A DNA stretch of 53,200 nucleotides from Alistipes sp. (GTDB lineage Bacteria > Bacteroidota > Bacteroidia > Bacteroidales > Rikenellaceae). Positions within the stretch are counted from its first letter, which is position 1. Every line of letters starts with the position of its first letter. The translations under genes and the position numbers were made by a program. The notes beneath the pieces are model-generated. The model did no database searches. It worked only from the letters and a program-made list of their open reading frames with translations, and was not told where the DNA came from. Of the stretch, positions 24,852 through 32,983 are shown one piece after another. Location: the NCBI GenBank assembly GCA_017451685.1, contig JAFTNV010000035.1:1-53200 (forward strand), written 5' to 3'.

Positions 24852-27172
24852 TGGAGTTTAAGATTGATGGCGTGGTATGTCCCTTGGCTGCGGGGGATGT
24901 GCATCTACCGGGGTATAGCGCCAAGCGCCTGCGTAGCGTGGAGGCGTGGCGCGAGGGCAGCACCCTAAAGTTGAGCGTTAGCGCCACGGCGGATGTAGAG
25001 AGGCTCTTTGGCTTCGCCCTCGACCTACACCGCGGTGTAGACTTTAACGACAGCTACCACCATGCGGAGCTTATTGTCGATGGTGTTGTGGTCTTTGAGG
25101 GGCGTGTCGTATTGTTGGGCGTGGAGCATACGGCAGCGGGTGATAGCTACAATGTGGAGGTGCGCTCGGGAGGCGACGACTGGGCGGAGAGTGCTGCGCT
25201 GAAGAGGCTCAACAAGAGCAGCGTGGCGTGCAACAGGACGATGACCATGGCGGGCGTGCGGCAGTCGTGGAGCGACGAGGGGGCGGTGCGCATGTTGCCG
25301 GTGCGTCGTGACAGCTATCCCGAGCCGGCACCGACGGGGTTATTCGTGTCGCAGCAGATGCTCCTGCCACAGGATTATGTCCCCTTTATCTCGGTGCGTG
25401 ATGTCATCCGCAGCATAATGCTCGATAGCGGCTATACGCTGCGTAGCGACTTTCTCGACACGGCATTTGCCCGTCGCCTGATGATAAGCGGGGCGTACCA
25501 TCGTCCCAACGTGGAGGCGGCATACGCACAGATGGGGTTCAAGGCCATGCGCACGGCATCGACGACAGCAACGGCAGGGGTGCTCGGCAGGGTAGACATG
25601 CGTAATCCCGTGATGGCCGATAGTCTCGGGGCGCTCGTCGACACGGTAAACCCCAATGTCGAGGATGAGGAGGGCGTGCCGTTGGGCGATGCTTACTCTG
25701 CGGGAGGGTGCTTCCGCTTCGAGTTGGGAGAGCCTACGTTTGTACCACGGCGCGAGATAAACGTCGCCTTCGACCTCCACTTGCGCTACACGACAGATTA
25801 TCGCATAGTGTCGTCGAAGCGCCTCAAGGGCTTCGATAGGGTATACCTGGGTAACAACTGTTATGTCGACACCGTATTGCAGAATCCGTTCAAGGATATG
25901 CGTAACAGCATCACCGCGGGAGTGCTGTACAAGCTCTTTATCTTCGACTACAACCCCGAGTTGACGTATATGCTGTCGGGCGTGGGTAACATCACGGCAG
26001 CGGTATCCAACGTGGTGTTCGATGCGGAGTTTAGTGGTAGGCCGGCACTATACTTCAAGGCGGCCACGGACGAGATATTCGTGCCCTACCTGAACGACTG
26101 GGCGCTATACGAGGGATACGTCAAGGAGCGTGGCGAGCGTACCGTAGAGCTCACGGTGCGCACCCCCTACGAGCTATGTACACCGACATCTCCGCGTCGC
26201 TTCAACGACCTATCTATCGAGGGTGCGGAGCAGGGGCAGAAGATAACGCTCCATGCGCGTTGCAGCATAACGCCCGTATTTAGTGGTGCTGCGGGGTATG
26301 GCCAGGAGCTCACGTTTGCCGACATGGCCAACCACGACATCGCACAGGCAACGCTCCTCGGCGCCCTCGCCCAGATGTTCAACCTGTGTATCTACTCGCA
26401 CCGCCCCTCACGCACGCTCTACATCGAGCCCTACGACGACTTCTTCTCTGCCGAGGAGTGCGACTGGCGCGGGCGACAGGTGGAGGAGAGTCTCACGTAC
26501 GACGAGTGTGCCGTGGAGAGCTTCGAGTGCACGAAGTTAGGATATCAGCATCCCGATGGCGCTGCCGCGCGCATGGTCGTGGGCGAGGGCAAGGAACTCG
26601 GCATGTGGAGCTATGTGAACAACAGCTATGCCGCGAAGCATGCCACCGACACGCGCCGCAACGCCCTCTTCATGCCCACGGCATCGTTCAGCGGAGCTCT
26701 CTCGATGGCTCCCTCGGCAGAGATACTCACCGTGGGCGACAGAGATAGCGTCGCCGAGGGCGACTACATCGCACCGCGCATAGCCCTCTATTACGGCATG
26801 CAGCCCCTGCCCGAGGATGAGATATGGCCCGAGGGTGAGGGCGACGATTATCCCCTCGTGGCGTTCCACGCCCCGGTCATGGGTGAGACGCTATGTTACG
26901 ACGACCGCGACGGCTGCAAGGGGCTTCACAGCTACTTCGATGCCGAGCTACAGCAGGAGGCCATGCGACAGCGGCTCACGGTAAGGGTTATGCTCCACCC
27001 CGAGGAGTATATCTCCCTCTTTGACCCTGCCACCGAGGGTGCCACGATACGCTCACGCTTCCGCCTCGCCGTGGGTGGCGACAGCTCGCTATTCAGGCTC
27101 GACGAGGTTGTAGACTACGATGCCGAGCATCACATAGCGACATGTCGCTTCCAGCGCCTCATGGAGGATTAG
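24848..27172 (+). CDS. Putative phage baseplate/tail-tip hub protein
   Basis: A 774-residue soluble protein starting within an ATGA overlap with the previous gene. The N-terminal part (about 1-130: MMEFKIDGVVCPL, ERLFGFALDLH, AELIVDGVVVFEGRVVLLG) and the middle (VRDVIRSIMLDSGYTLRSDFL, RRLMISGAY, LGALAQMFNLCIYSHR, LYIEPYDDFF) match what I recall of large tail-tip proteins in Bacteroidota prophages, where GY-x-S-x-F, ISGAY and NL..IEP.DDF recur. The C-terminus is beta rich. No tape-measure or major-tail gene is nearby, unusual for such a protein. Family assignment is from pattern memory and should be tested by profile or structure search. Confidence 0.55.
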   Translation: MMEFKIDGVVCPLAAGDVHLPGYSAKRLRSVEAWREGSTLKLSVSATADVERLFGFALDLHRGVDFNDSYHHAELIVDGVVVFEGRVVLLGVEHTAAGDSYNVEVRSGGDDWAESAALKRLNKSSVACNRTMTMAGVRQSWSDEGAVRMLPVRRDSYPEPAPTGLFVSQQMLLPQDYVPFISVRDVIRSIMLDSGYTLRSDFLDTAFARRLMISGAYHRPNVEAAYAQMGFKAMRTASTTATAGVLGRVDMRNPVMADSLGALVDTVNPNVEDEEGVPLGDAYSAGGCFRFELGEPTFVPRREINVAFDLHLRYTTDYRIVSSKRLKGFDRVYLGNNCYVDTVLQNPFKDMRNSITAGVLYKLFIFDYNPELTYMLSGVGNITAAVSNVVFDAEFSGRPALYFKAATDEIFVPYLNDWALYEGYVKERGERTVELTVRTPYELCTPTSPRRFNDLSIEGAEQGQKITLHARCSITPVFSGAAGYGQELTFADMANHDIAQATLLGALAQMFNLCIYSHRPSRTLYIEPYDDFFSAEECDWRGRQVEESLTYDECAVESFECTKLGYQHPDGAAARMVVGEGKELGMWSYVNNSYAAKHATDTRRNALFMPTASFSGALSMAPSAEILTVGDRDSVAEGDYIAPRIALYYGMQPLPEDEIWPEGEGDDYPLVAFHAPVMGETLCYDDRDGCKGLHSYFDAELQQEAMRQRLTVRVMLHPEEYISLFDPATEGATIRSRFRLAVGGDSSLFRLDEVVDYDAEHHIATCRFQRLMED

Positions 27173-27200
27173 GTAAACTGTAAAACAAACAAATTAACGT

Positions 27201-28376
27201 ATGACAACATCGCATTGGCAGGGGCCCAAAACGCCCGCGCCTCGCCCCTCGCGTCGATATGAACGCCTCATAGGACAACTCTTGGAAATGGATATGCTCG
27301 ATATGAAGAGGTGTGAGCAGCGCGCCATGTACCAGATGGTGCAGGAGCTAAAGGGGCGTCATGGTGGCCGCTGCATGGCGATGGTGATCGCTGCCGACTA
27401 CTTCAGCTGCTCGTACGAGAAGGTGCGACTTGCGGTATACACGGTAGATAAACAGATTAAAGAGAACGAGATGAACAAAACAATCAAGATTAAGAACGAG
27501 GTGGGGCAGACCACCATCGACATCGAGGGAACAATAGGCCTCAGCGAGGCGTGGCAGTTCGACAACCCCGAGAGTCGCGTGGCTACCTACGAGCGCTTCC
27601 GCGAGTGTGTGTCGGAGATTGCCGACATCCGCAATGCACAGATACGTGTGAACATACGCTCCACGGGTGGCGATGTGAACGATGCCATCCTCATCTACGA
27701 GGCGCTGCGTGCCACAGGTGCACACATCACAACCTGCTGCTACGGCTATACAGCCTCGGCAGCAACCATCGTGGCACAGGCCGCAAGCCCGGGGTGTAGA
27801 CTCATAGCACCATCGTCGCTATACCTCATTCACAACTCGCTATGTGCAACGGAGGGTAATGCCGAGGAGCTTCAGGCCGAGGTCGACATGCTCAAGCAGA
27901 CGGATCGTCGCATCGCCGAGATTTACGCCTTACGCTCGGGGCGCGATGTGGAGGTCATAGCCGCGCTCATGGCCGAGAATGGCGGTCGCGGACGATGGCT
28001 CTCACCGGCAGAGAGCATCGAGGCGGGGCTTGTCGACAGCATCGAGGGCGAGGTCGTGACCGAGGGTGACGACAAGAGCATCATCGAGCGCACGAAGCAT
28101 GGCGTGAAGGCCTTACTTAAGGCTATAGGTGTGAGTGCCGAGGATGATAAGCCTGCCGTCGAGGACGACGTAAACTATATTTCGCGCCAGGCGGTGAGCG
28201 ACATTGCGCCACAGCCCAAGGGCGGCGAGGGTGTGACCATAGCGTTCGAGGAACACCAGCGTGCCGTGGAGCCATCGACAGTTAAGGCTGTTGAGGACCC
28301 CGACCCCGTAGACTTTGTTGCCAACCCCCGCGCAAGGTCGTACGATGCCGATGCTTGCAGGCTGAAGATGCGATAA
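27201..28376 (+). CDS. ClpP-type prohead protease with an extra N-terminal domain
   Basis: A 391-residue protein. The core (about 95-290) is a ClpP/S14-like fold used by phages to mature capsids: IRSTGGDVNDAILIYEALRA, catalytic Ser in GYTASAATIVAQAA, His in SSLYLIHNS, and the C-terminal WLSPAESIEAGLVDSI. Residues 1-90 are an unusual extension with a helix-turn-helix-like segment (VIAADYFSCSYEKVRLAVY); an internal ATG at 27471 begins right before the protease core, so two products are possible. The last 100 residues are disordered and may act as scaffold, as in some phage protease-scaffold fusions. It directly precedes the capsid gene. Confidence 0.82.
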   Translation: MTTSHWQGPKTPAPRPSRRYERLIGQLLEMDMLDMKRCEQRAMYQMVQELKGRHGGRCMAMVIAADYFSCSYEKVRLAVYTVDKQIKENEMNKTIKIKNEVGQTTIDIEGTIGLSEAWQFDNPESRVATYERFRECVSEIADIRNAQIRVNIRSTGGDVNDAILIYEALRATGAHITTCCYGYTASAATIVAQAASPGCRLIAPSSLYLIHNSLCATEGNAEELQAEVDMLKQTDRRIAEIYALRSGRDVEVIAALMAENGGRGRWLSPAESIEAGLVDSIEGEVVTEGDDKSIIERTKHGVKALLKAIGVSAEDDKPAVEDDVNYISRQAVSDIAPQPKGGEGVTIAFEEHQRAVEPSTVKAVEDPDPVDFVANPRARSYDADACRLKMR

Positions 28377-28463
28377 CGCTTCGACACAAAACTTAGAAAT
28401 CATTAAACCGAGGATAGCGTCCTCAAAAACAACCATTTACTAACATCTAAAACATTTTTAATT

Positions 28464-29432
28464 ATGGGACTTATTGAAAATCCTAAGACCTACACCGGTC
28501 GCGACCTTGAGACAATCTTCTTCCGCCCTATGTTCTCGGGCGACAAAGCCGAGGATCTCGGCATCCGCGTGCTCTACAACATGCCTGTGCCTACGACAAT
28601 ACAGGTGTGGAGCCCGCAGTCTAACATCCTTCAGGAGTATAGCACAGGCTGGTCGGGTGGCGACCCTGCCGAGAGAGTGCAGAAGAGCATCGAGATGAGT
28701 AAGATTAAGGCCGAGGTCGCCTTCTCGGCACAGAACTACTTCCAGCAGGTATACGAGAATATCGTATGTCGTGCCGATGTAAACCTCGAGGATCTTACGG
28801 GCACCGAACTCGAGCAGGCCGAGACGGAGATGTTCCGTCGTGCCATCACCGAGAACCTCCGCGCGTTGATGTGGATAGGCGACAAGGATGCCTCAACGTA
28901 TAACAACATCAATGGCTTCCTCACGTTGGTACACCGCTACTCCGAGGATGTGGTGATTCCTTGTGCCGAGTTCCCCGAGTTGGAGGTGACGGCCGACAAT
29001 GTCATCGACGTCCTCAAGACGATTTGGAGCAAGGCGCCCGCAGCACTGAAGGCGTTGAAGCACGAGGGTCACTTGGCCTTCTATGTCACATCGGACATCT
29101 ACGAGGCCTACGAGGAGTACCTCGATGGTCGTGGTGGTGACGGTGCGTATACCGACATGGTGTCGGGTCGCCGCGAGCTGTCATACCACGGCATCAAGCT
29201 GGTGGATATGGGCATATCGCAGTACATGCCCTTGCACTACAACACGAAGTCGACGCATGCTATCCTCACCGACAGCCGCAACCTCGTCCTGGCGGTAAAC
29301 ACTGCCGACATGCCCGGCTCGGAGGTGCGCATGTGGTACAACCCCGATGAGATGGAGAACCGCCAGCGTGCAACCTTCCTCGTGGGTACCGAGATTCTCG
29401 ATGAGCAGCTGCTTGTGCTCGCCATTTTCTAA
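28464..29432 (+). CDS. HK97-fold-type phage major capsid protein
   Basis: A 322-residue protein with the layout of mature HK97-like capsid proteins: N-arm (ENPKTYTGRDLETIFFRPMF), a helical spine (ETEMFRRAITENLRALMWIGD), TYNNINGFL, the A-domain strands (HLAFYVTSDIYEAYEEYLDG, YHGIKLVDMGI) and the closing segment (MWYNPDEMENRQRATFLVGTEILDEQLLVLAIF). It lacks a long N-terminal delta domain; the protease C-terminus ahead could supply scaffold. An 88-base A-rich spacer with a 5-bp hairpin (GAGGA/TCCTC, 28410-28424) precedes it, perhaps setting higher capsid expression. Encapsulins share the fold, but the portal next door favours a phage-type shell. Confidence 0.8.
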   Translation: MGLIENPKTYTGRDLETIFFRPMFSGDKAEDLGIRVLYNMPVPTTIQVWSPQSNILQEYSTGWSGGDPAERVQKSIEMSKIKAEVAFSAQNYFQQVYENIVCRADVNLEDLTGTELEQAETEMFRRAITENLRALMWIGDKDASTYNNINGFLTLVHRYSEDVVIPCAEFPELEVTADNVIDVLKTIWSKAPAALKALKHEGHLAFYVTSDIYEAYEEYLDGRGGDGAYTDMVSGRRELSYHGIKLVDMGISQYMPLHYNTKSTHAILTDSRNLVLAVNTADMPGSEVRMWYNPDEMENRQRATFLVGTEILDEQLLVLAIF

Positions 29433-29458
29433 CTTACACCGACAAACACTTTCTACCT

Positions 29459-30682
29459 ATGTCAAAGGATAGAGTATCAACACGTGTTGTCGCCACACAA
29501 AACCGCTCGGAGCCCCTTTTGGGCTCCGGAGGTGTGGTGGCAACAACAAGCAAGGTGTGGCGCTGGGGTGGCGATAATATGTTGCCGCGCGCCCTCTCAC
29601 TCCTTGCGCGCCGCTCCGTGGCGCATCGTCGCATAATAAACGACAAGGCAGACTATATCTCGGGCAAGGGATTTACCTGTGCAGAGGGCTCGGCCGAGTT
29701 GAAGTATATGGTTGAGCATGCTAACGGCCGGGGCGAGTCGTTGCACAGCATCCTGCGCCGCATAGCCACGGATGAGGCTATGTTTGGCAATGCCTTTATG
29801 GAGGTGGTGACGGATGCGGAGCACTCGTTCCTCTCGTTCTACCACGTGGATGCCTCGCAGTGCCGTGTGGCATGCGATGAGTCGCACGTGGTCATGCACC
29901 ACGACTGGTCGCAGTTCAACGCCTCGCAGGCCATAACACTGCCACTATATCCGCTTTTTGAGCCAATGGAGGATGGCACACTCCGCACGGTGGTACACTA
30001 CAAGAGCTACGAGCCTATGTTCTCACACTATGGCGTGGCGCCATATATCGCGGCGTTGGATGCTGCGGCCATCGTCTACAAGACCGACCGCTGGAACATA
30101 TCGCGCATAGACAACGCCTTTCAACTCTCGGGCGTGATGATGCTCGATGGTGCAATAGACAACGAAGAGGAGGCCGACCGCGTTGTGCGCCTTGCGGAGG
30201 AGAAGTTTGCCGGCAATCCGGGGCAGGTGCTCTTCGTGCTACGCGACAATGCCGAGGGTGACAACTCGCGCTTCATCCCCATCAACACCTCGACCGATGG
30301 CGACTGGCACACGTTGCACTCCGTGGCCGAGTCGGACTTGGTAGTAGCGCACTCGTGGTTCCGCTCGCTCAGCGGCTTAGACTACGCCTCGGGATTCTCC
30401 TCAGACCGCATCTTGCAGGAGTACGAGGTGGCGCTGAATACGGTCATACTGCCGATTCAGGCGCAGTTGCTGGAGCCCATACGCGCCATCATCGCATCGC
30501 AGCTCGGTGTCGATGCCTCGTCGCTCGACATCGTCAACCGCCCGCCCTCGCGCTCGAAGCCCCTATATATGCGTATCTGGGAGGCACGTCGTGCCGACGG
30601 CCTTGACTACGACGAGTGCGACCCCGAGCAGCAGCGCTTCCTTGCCGAGATTACGAAGTATAACATACGTTCAATCGAGTAG
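29459..30682 (+). CDS. Phage portal protein
   Basis: A 407-residue protein resembling HK97/SPP1-class portals, which form the dodecameric DNA gate at one capsid vertex. Typical parts are VWRWGGDNMLPRALSLLARRS and RRIINDKADYISGKGF (N-terminal wing), DEAMFGNAFMEVVTD, the clip/stem stretch KTDRWNISRIDNAFQLSGVM and the C-terminal helices SSDRILQEYEVALNTVILPIQAQLLEPI. Length is within range. It is 27 bases behind the capsid gene and 3 bases before the connector; the reverse order (portal first) is more usual in phages. No terminase gene is next to it. Confidence 0.85.
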   Translation: MSKDRVSTRVVATQNRSEPLLGSGGVVATTSKVWRWGGDNMLPRALSLLARRSVAHRRIINDKADYISGKGFTCAEGSAELKYMVEHANGRGESLHSILRRIATDEAMFGNAFMEVVTDAEHSFLSFYHVDASQCRVACDESHVVMHHDWSQFNASQAITLPLYPLFEPMEDGTLRTVVHYKSYEPMFSHYGVAPYIAALDAAAIVYKTDRWNISRIDNAFQLSGVMMLDGAIDNEEEADRVVRLAEEKFAGNPGQVLFVLRDNAEGDNSRFIPINTSTDGDWHTLHSVAESDLVVAHSWFRSLSGLDYASGFSSDRILQEYEVALNTVILPIQAQLLEPIRAIIASQLGVDASSLDIVNRPPSRSKPLYMRIWEARRADGLDYDECDPEQQRFLAEITKYNIRSIE

Positions 30683-30685
30683 ACT

Positions 30686-31144
30686 ATGAAGACGCTAATC
30701 ACACCTACGGAGGTCATGAGCCTCGCATTTAGTGCCGAGGAGATGTACAATGTCGCCGTTGTCACCGACCTCGATATCGCGGCTGCCGAGGAGCGCTACG
30801 TGCGCCCCGTCGTGGGTCGCGAGCTCTACGCCAGACTCCTTGAGGGCGACTACCCTAGCCTTAAGGATGACTATGTGGCACCTCTTGTTGCTGCCTGGAC
30901 ACGCTATATCGTCGAGCCACTCTTGGCCTCGCGCTGCGATGTATGCCACGAGGCGGGCAGCACGGCGGCGGAGAATGAGGCCACGGCGGAGCGTTGTCGC
31001 TCGCTGCGCCTCAGGGCCCGCACCCTCTCACGTGCTCTTGCGGAGCACCTTAACTCTCGGGCGGAGGATTACCCCGAGTACAACCCCTATGCAAACCCCT
31101 TAAATCGCTGTTCTATAGATGGAAATATTGTTCAAGTATATTAG
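30686..31144 (+). CDS. Phage head-tail connector-like protein (DUF6712 type)
   Basis: A 152-residue helical protein similar in size and pattern to head-completion/connector adaptors of Bacteroidota phages: LITPTEVMSLAFSAEEMYN, AAAEERYVRPVVGRELYARLLEG, DDYVAPLVAAWTRYI and C-terminal YPEYNPYANPLNRC. Such proteins dock under the portal ring. It starts 3 bases behind the portal gene and overlaps the holin gene by 26 bases, so it is part of the same transcript. The DUF6712 label is from memory of this pattern. Confidence 0.7.
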   Translation: MKTLITPTEVMSLAFSAEEMYNVAVVTDLDIAAAEERYVRPVVGRELYARLLEGDYPSLKDDYVAPLVAAWTRYIVEPLLASRCDVCHEAGSTAAENEATAERCRSLRLRARTLSRALAEHLNSRAEDYPEYNPYANPLNRCSIDGNIVQVY

Positions 31145-31544
31145 CGCCACGCTCGCTGCTATCGTGGCGACGCTATGCCCCGTGGCACCCCTCATCGCCA
31201 CAGCCCTCCTCTTCGTTGTCATCGACTTCCTCACGGGCATTGCCGCCTCACGTGCTGTTGCCCGTCGCGAGGGCCGCGAGTGGTGGCTGGAGAGCCGCAA
31301 GGCGTGGCGCACGGTGGCAAAGGCGGGATTTGTAGCCATCGCCATCGTCATGATGTGGATTATGGATAGTTACATCCTCGGCTTCATGCATCTAAACCTC
31401 GCCAACATATTCACAGGCTTTGTATGTGGCGTGGAGCTATGGTCGTTTCTGGAGAATGCTGCAACCATCAGCCAGGCGCCACTCTTCGAGTGGCTCGGCC
31501 GTTGGGTCAAGCGTCGTGTAGGCAAGGAGGTGGGCGATGAGTAG
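31119..31544 (+). CDS. Phage holin-like membrane protein
   Basis: A 141-residue inner-membrane protein with three or four hydrophobic segments (ISATLAAIVATLCPVAPLIATALLFVVIDFL; AGFVAIAIVMMWIMDSYIL; LANIFTGFVCGVELWSFL) and a basic C-terminal tail (RWVKRRVGKEVGDE). The VVIDFLTGIAAS signature and ending LENAATI match the phage holin family of toxin-secretion/lysis type common in Bacteroidota phages. It would permeabilise the inner membrane or release the endolysin. It overlaps both neighbours (26 and 8 bases), a compact lysis module. Confidence 0.82.
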   Translation: MEILFKYISATLAAIVATLCPVAPLIATALLFVVIDFLTGIAASRAVARREGREWWLESRKAWRTVAKAGFVAIAIVMMWIMDSYILGFMHLNLANIFTGFVCGVELWSFLENAATISQAPLFEWLGRWVKRRVGKEVGDE

Positions 31545-31941
31545 GGGTCTTAGAAACCGTAACCCGGGAAATATACGTCGCTCTGCCGTGCACTTTAGGG
31601 GTGAGGTGACACCGAGCCGCGATGCCGAGTTTAAGGAGTTTTCCTCGATGGCCTATGGGTATCGAGCCATGTTTGTGGTGCTCGACAGCTACCGTCGTCG
31701 CTACGGTCGAAACACCATACGCACGATGATTGAGCGCTATGCTCCACCCACGGAAAACTTCACTGACGGCTATGTGCGCTTCATCACTCGCCGCACGGGC
31801 ATCGCCCAAGATGAGGTGCTCGACACCCGCTCCCCGCGCGACATGATACCCGTCGTGGCCGCCATGAGCGAGATAGAGAATGGCACAGCACCCGTCATGG
31901 CCGACATTGAGGCCGGCTGGGAACTCTTTACTCAGAAATAG
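31537..31941 (+). CDS. P5-type lysozyme/transglycosylase-like protein
   Basis: A 134-residue protein beginning RGLRNRNPGNIRRS, followed by FKEFSSMAYGYRAMFVVLDSY, TIRTMIERYAPPTENFTDGYVRFITRRTGI. This is the pattern annotated 'structural protein P5' in Bacteroidota phages, a small lysozyme-like fold (RNxNPGNIR, GYRAM, YAPP-ENxT-Y). It lacks a signal peptide, as expected for a holin-dependent endolysin, whose gene it overlaps by 8 bases. It could equally be a virion-bound peptidoglycan hydrolase. It is the last gene of the cluster. Confidence 0.78.
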   Translation: MSRGLRNRNPGNIRRSAVHFRGEVTPSRDAEFKEFSSMAYGYRAMFVVLDSYRRRYGRNTIRTMIERYAPPTENFTDGYVRFITRRTGIAQDEVLDTRSPRDMIPVVAAMSEIENGTAPVMADIEAGWELFTQK

Positions 31942-31952
31942 TTGTACCAATG

Positions 31953-32076
31953 TTGAGGCTGAATAAAAAGGCTCTTTTGTCGTTGTGCTTGCCCTCAAAA
32001 TGCTCATTTACGTTCAGTAAACTCCGCTTTTTCGGGCTTCGCAGGCCTAAAAATAGCTCATTTTATTCAACCTCCT
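31953..32076. repeat. Intergenic inverted-repeat element (copy 1)
   Basis: About 120 bases bounded by imperfect terminal inverted repeats: GAGGCTGAATAAAA at 31955 and, on the other strand from 32074, GAGGTTGAATAAAA, both continuing toward CTxTTTT. Inside is gccctcaaaatgctca, identical over 16 bases to the last bases of the window. It begins 12 bases after the last phage-like gene. The form is that of a MITE- or BIME-like dispersed element. Confidence 0.55.
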
Positions 32077-32082
32077 AATAAC

Positions 32083-32132
32083 GGGGATGACTAATTTACT
32101 TTTTAGTCATCCCCACTTTTGTAAAAAGTGGG
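32083..32132 (+). terminator. Double hairpin ending the phage-like operon
   Basis: An 11-bp perfect stem (32083-32093 / 32104-32114, GGGGATGACTA arms) is followed by ACTTTTGT; its 3' C-run also starts a second perfect stem (CCCACTTTT 32112-32120 / AAAAGTGGG 32124-32132). The two are mutually exclusive at the shared Cs. The first, with T tail, looks like an intrinsic terminator. Confidence 0.65.
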
Positions 32133-32141
32133 CCTCGAATT

Positions 32142-32171
32142 TTGACCGCACGATAAATTTTTGTAGATTTG
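32142..32171 (+). promoter_or_regulatory. Promoter of the ydfG-GH33-apt-recG operon
   Basis: TTG (32142-32144) and TAGATTTG (32164-32171) with a 19-base spacer match the Bacteroidetes consensus; the start near 32178 gives a leader of about 38 bases. Confidence 0.8.
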
Positions 32172-32215
32172 CACGATATAGTGCGAATTTGTGAAACTAA
32201 AACGATAACCTTACT

Positions 32216-32962
32216 ATGAAACGTAGAATTTTGATTACCGGAGCAACATCGGGCATAGGTCGTGCCACGGCTCTTAGGCTGGCTGCTGCCGACACCGAGA
32301 TTATCATTACGGGCCGTCGTCGCGACAGGCTCGAGGCGCTCAAGGCCGAGGTCGAGGCGCGTGGTGCCGAGTGCATGGTCTTAAACTTCGATGTACGCTC
32401 GGAGGCCGAGTGTATCGAGTATCTCAAGCCACTTGGCAGGGTAGATGTGTTGGTCAACAATGCGGGCTTGGCTGCCGGCCTGGAGCATATCGACAAGGGC
32501 GACTCGGCAGACTGGGATGCCATGATTGACACCAACGTGAAGGGCTTGCTCTACGTAACGAAGATTATTAGTGGCGCCATGGTCGAGGCGGGCAAGGGTG
32601 GCCACATCATCAATATAGGCTCTATCGCCGGCACGGAGCCCTACGAGAATGGTGCCGTATACTGCGCCTCGAAGCATGCCGTGCATGCCATCTCGCAGGC
32701 CATGCGTGCCGACCTTCTCTCTGCCGGCATCAAGGTTGGCGAGGTGCGCCCGGGCATGGTCGAGACGGAGTTCTCGGAGGTGCGCTTCCATGGCGACAAG
32801 GAGCGCGCTGCGGGCGTATATAAGGGCGTTGAGGCGTTGCAGGGCGAGGATATTGCCGAGGCGATACACTGGATGTTGTCGCTACCTGCGCACATGAACG
32901 TAAACGACATCGTGCTTATGCCCACGTGCCAGGCCGGAGCATACTACACATATCGCAAATAA
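32216..32962 (+). CDS. YdfG-like short-chain dehydrogenase
   Basis: A 248-residue NAD(P)-dependent SDR. GATSGIG (about 8-14) binds the cofactor, TGRRRDRL suggests NADP, VNNAG supports the central sheet, and the active site has NIGSIAG plus YCASKHA (Tyr-x-x-x-Lys). The C-terminal NDIVLMPTCQAG matches YdfG-type 3-hydroxy acid/serine dehydrogenases, which oxidise L-serine, L-allo-threonine and 3-hydroxy acids. Length is that of YdfG (248). It is first in an operon, 21 bases before the sialidase. Exact substrate is inferred. Confidence 0.9.
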   Translation: MKRRILITGATSGIGRATALRLAAADTEIIITGRRRDRLEALKAEVEARGAECMVLNFDVRSEAECIEYLKPLGRVDVLVNNAGLAAGLEHIDKGDSADWDAMIDTNVKGLLYVTKIISGAMVEAGKGGHIINIGSIAGTEPYENGAVYCASKHAVHAISQAMRADLLSAGIKVGEVRPGMVETEFSEVRFHGDKERAAGVYKGVEALQGEDIAEAIHWMLSLPAHMNVNDIVLMPTCQAGAYYTYRK

Positions 32963-32983
32963 CAACCTAATACCTACATACCT

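Noticed and set aside
28464-29432. Encapsulin instead of phage capsid
   Set aside because: Encapsulins share the fold but are not accompanied by portal, connector and head protease genes.
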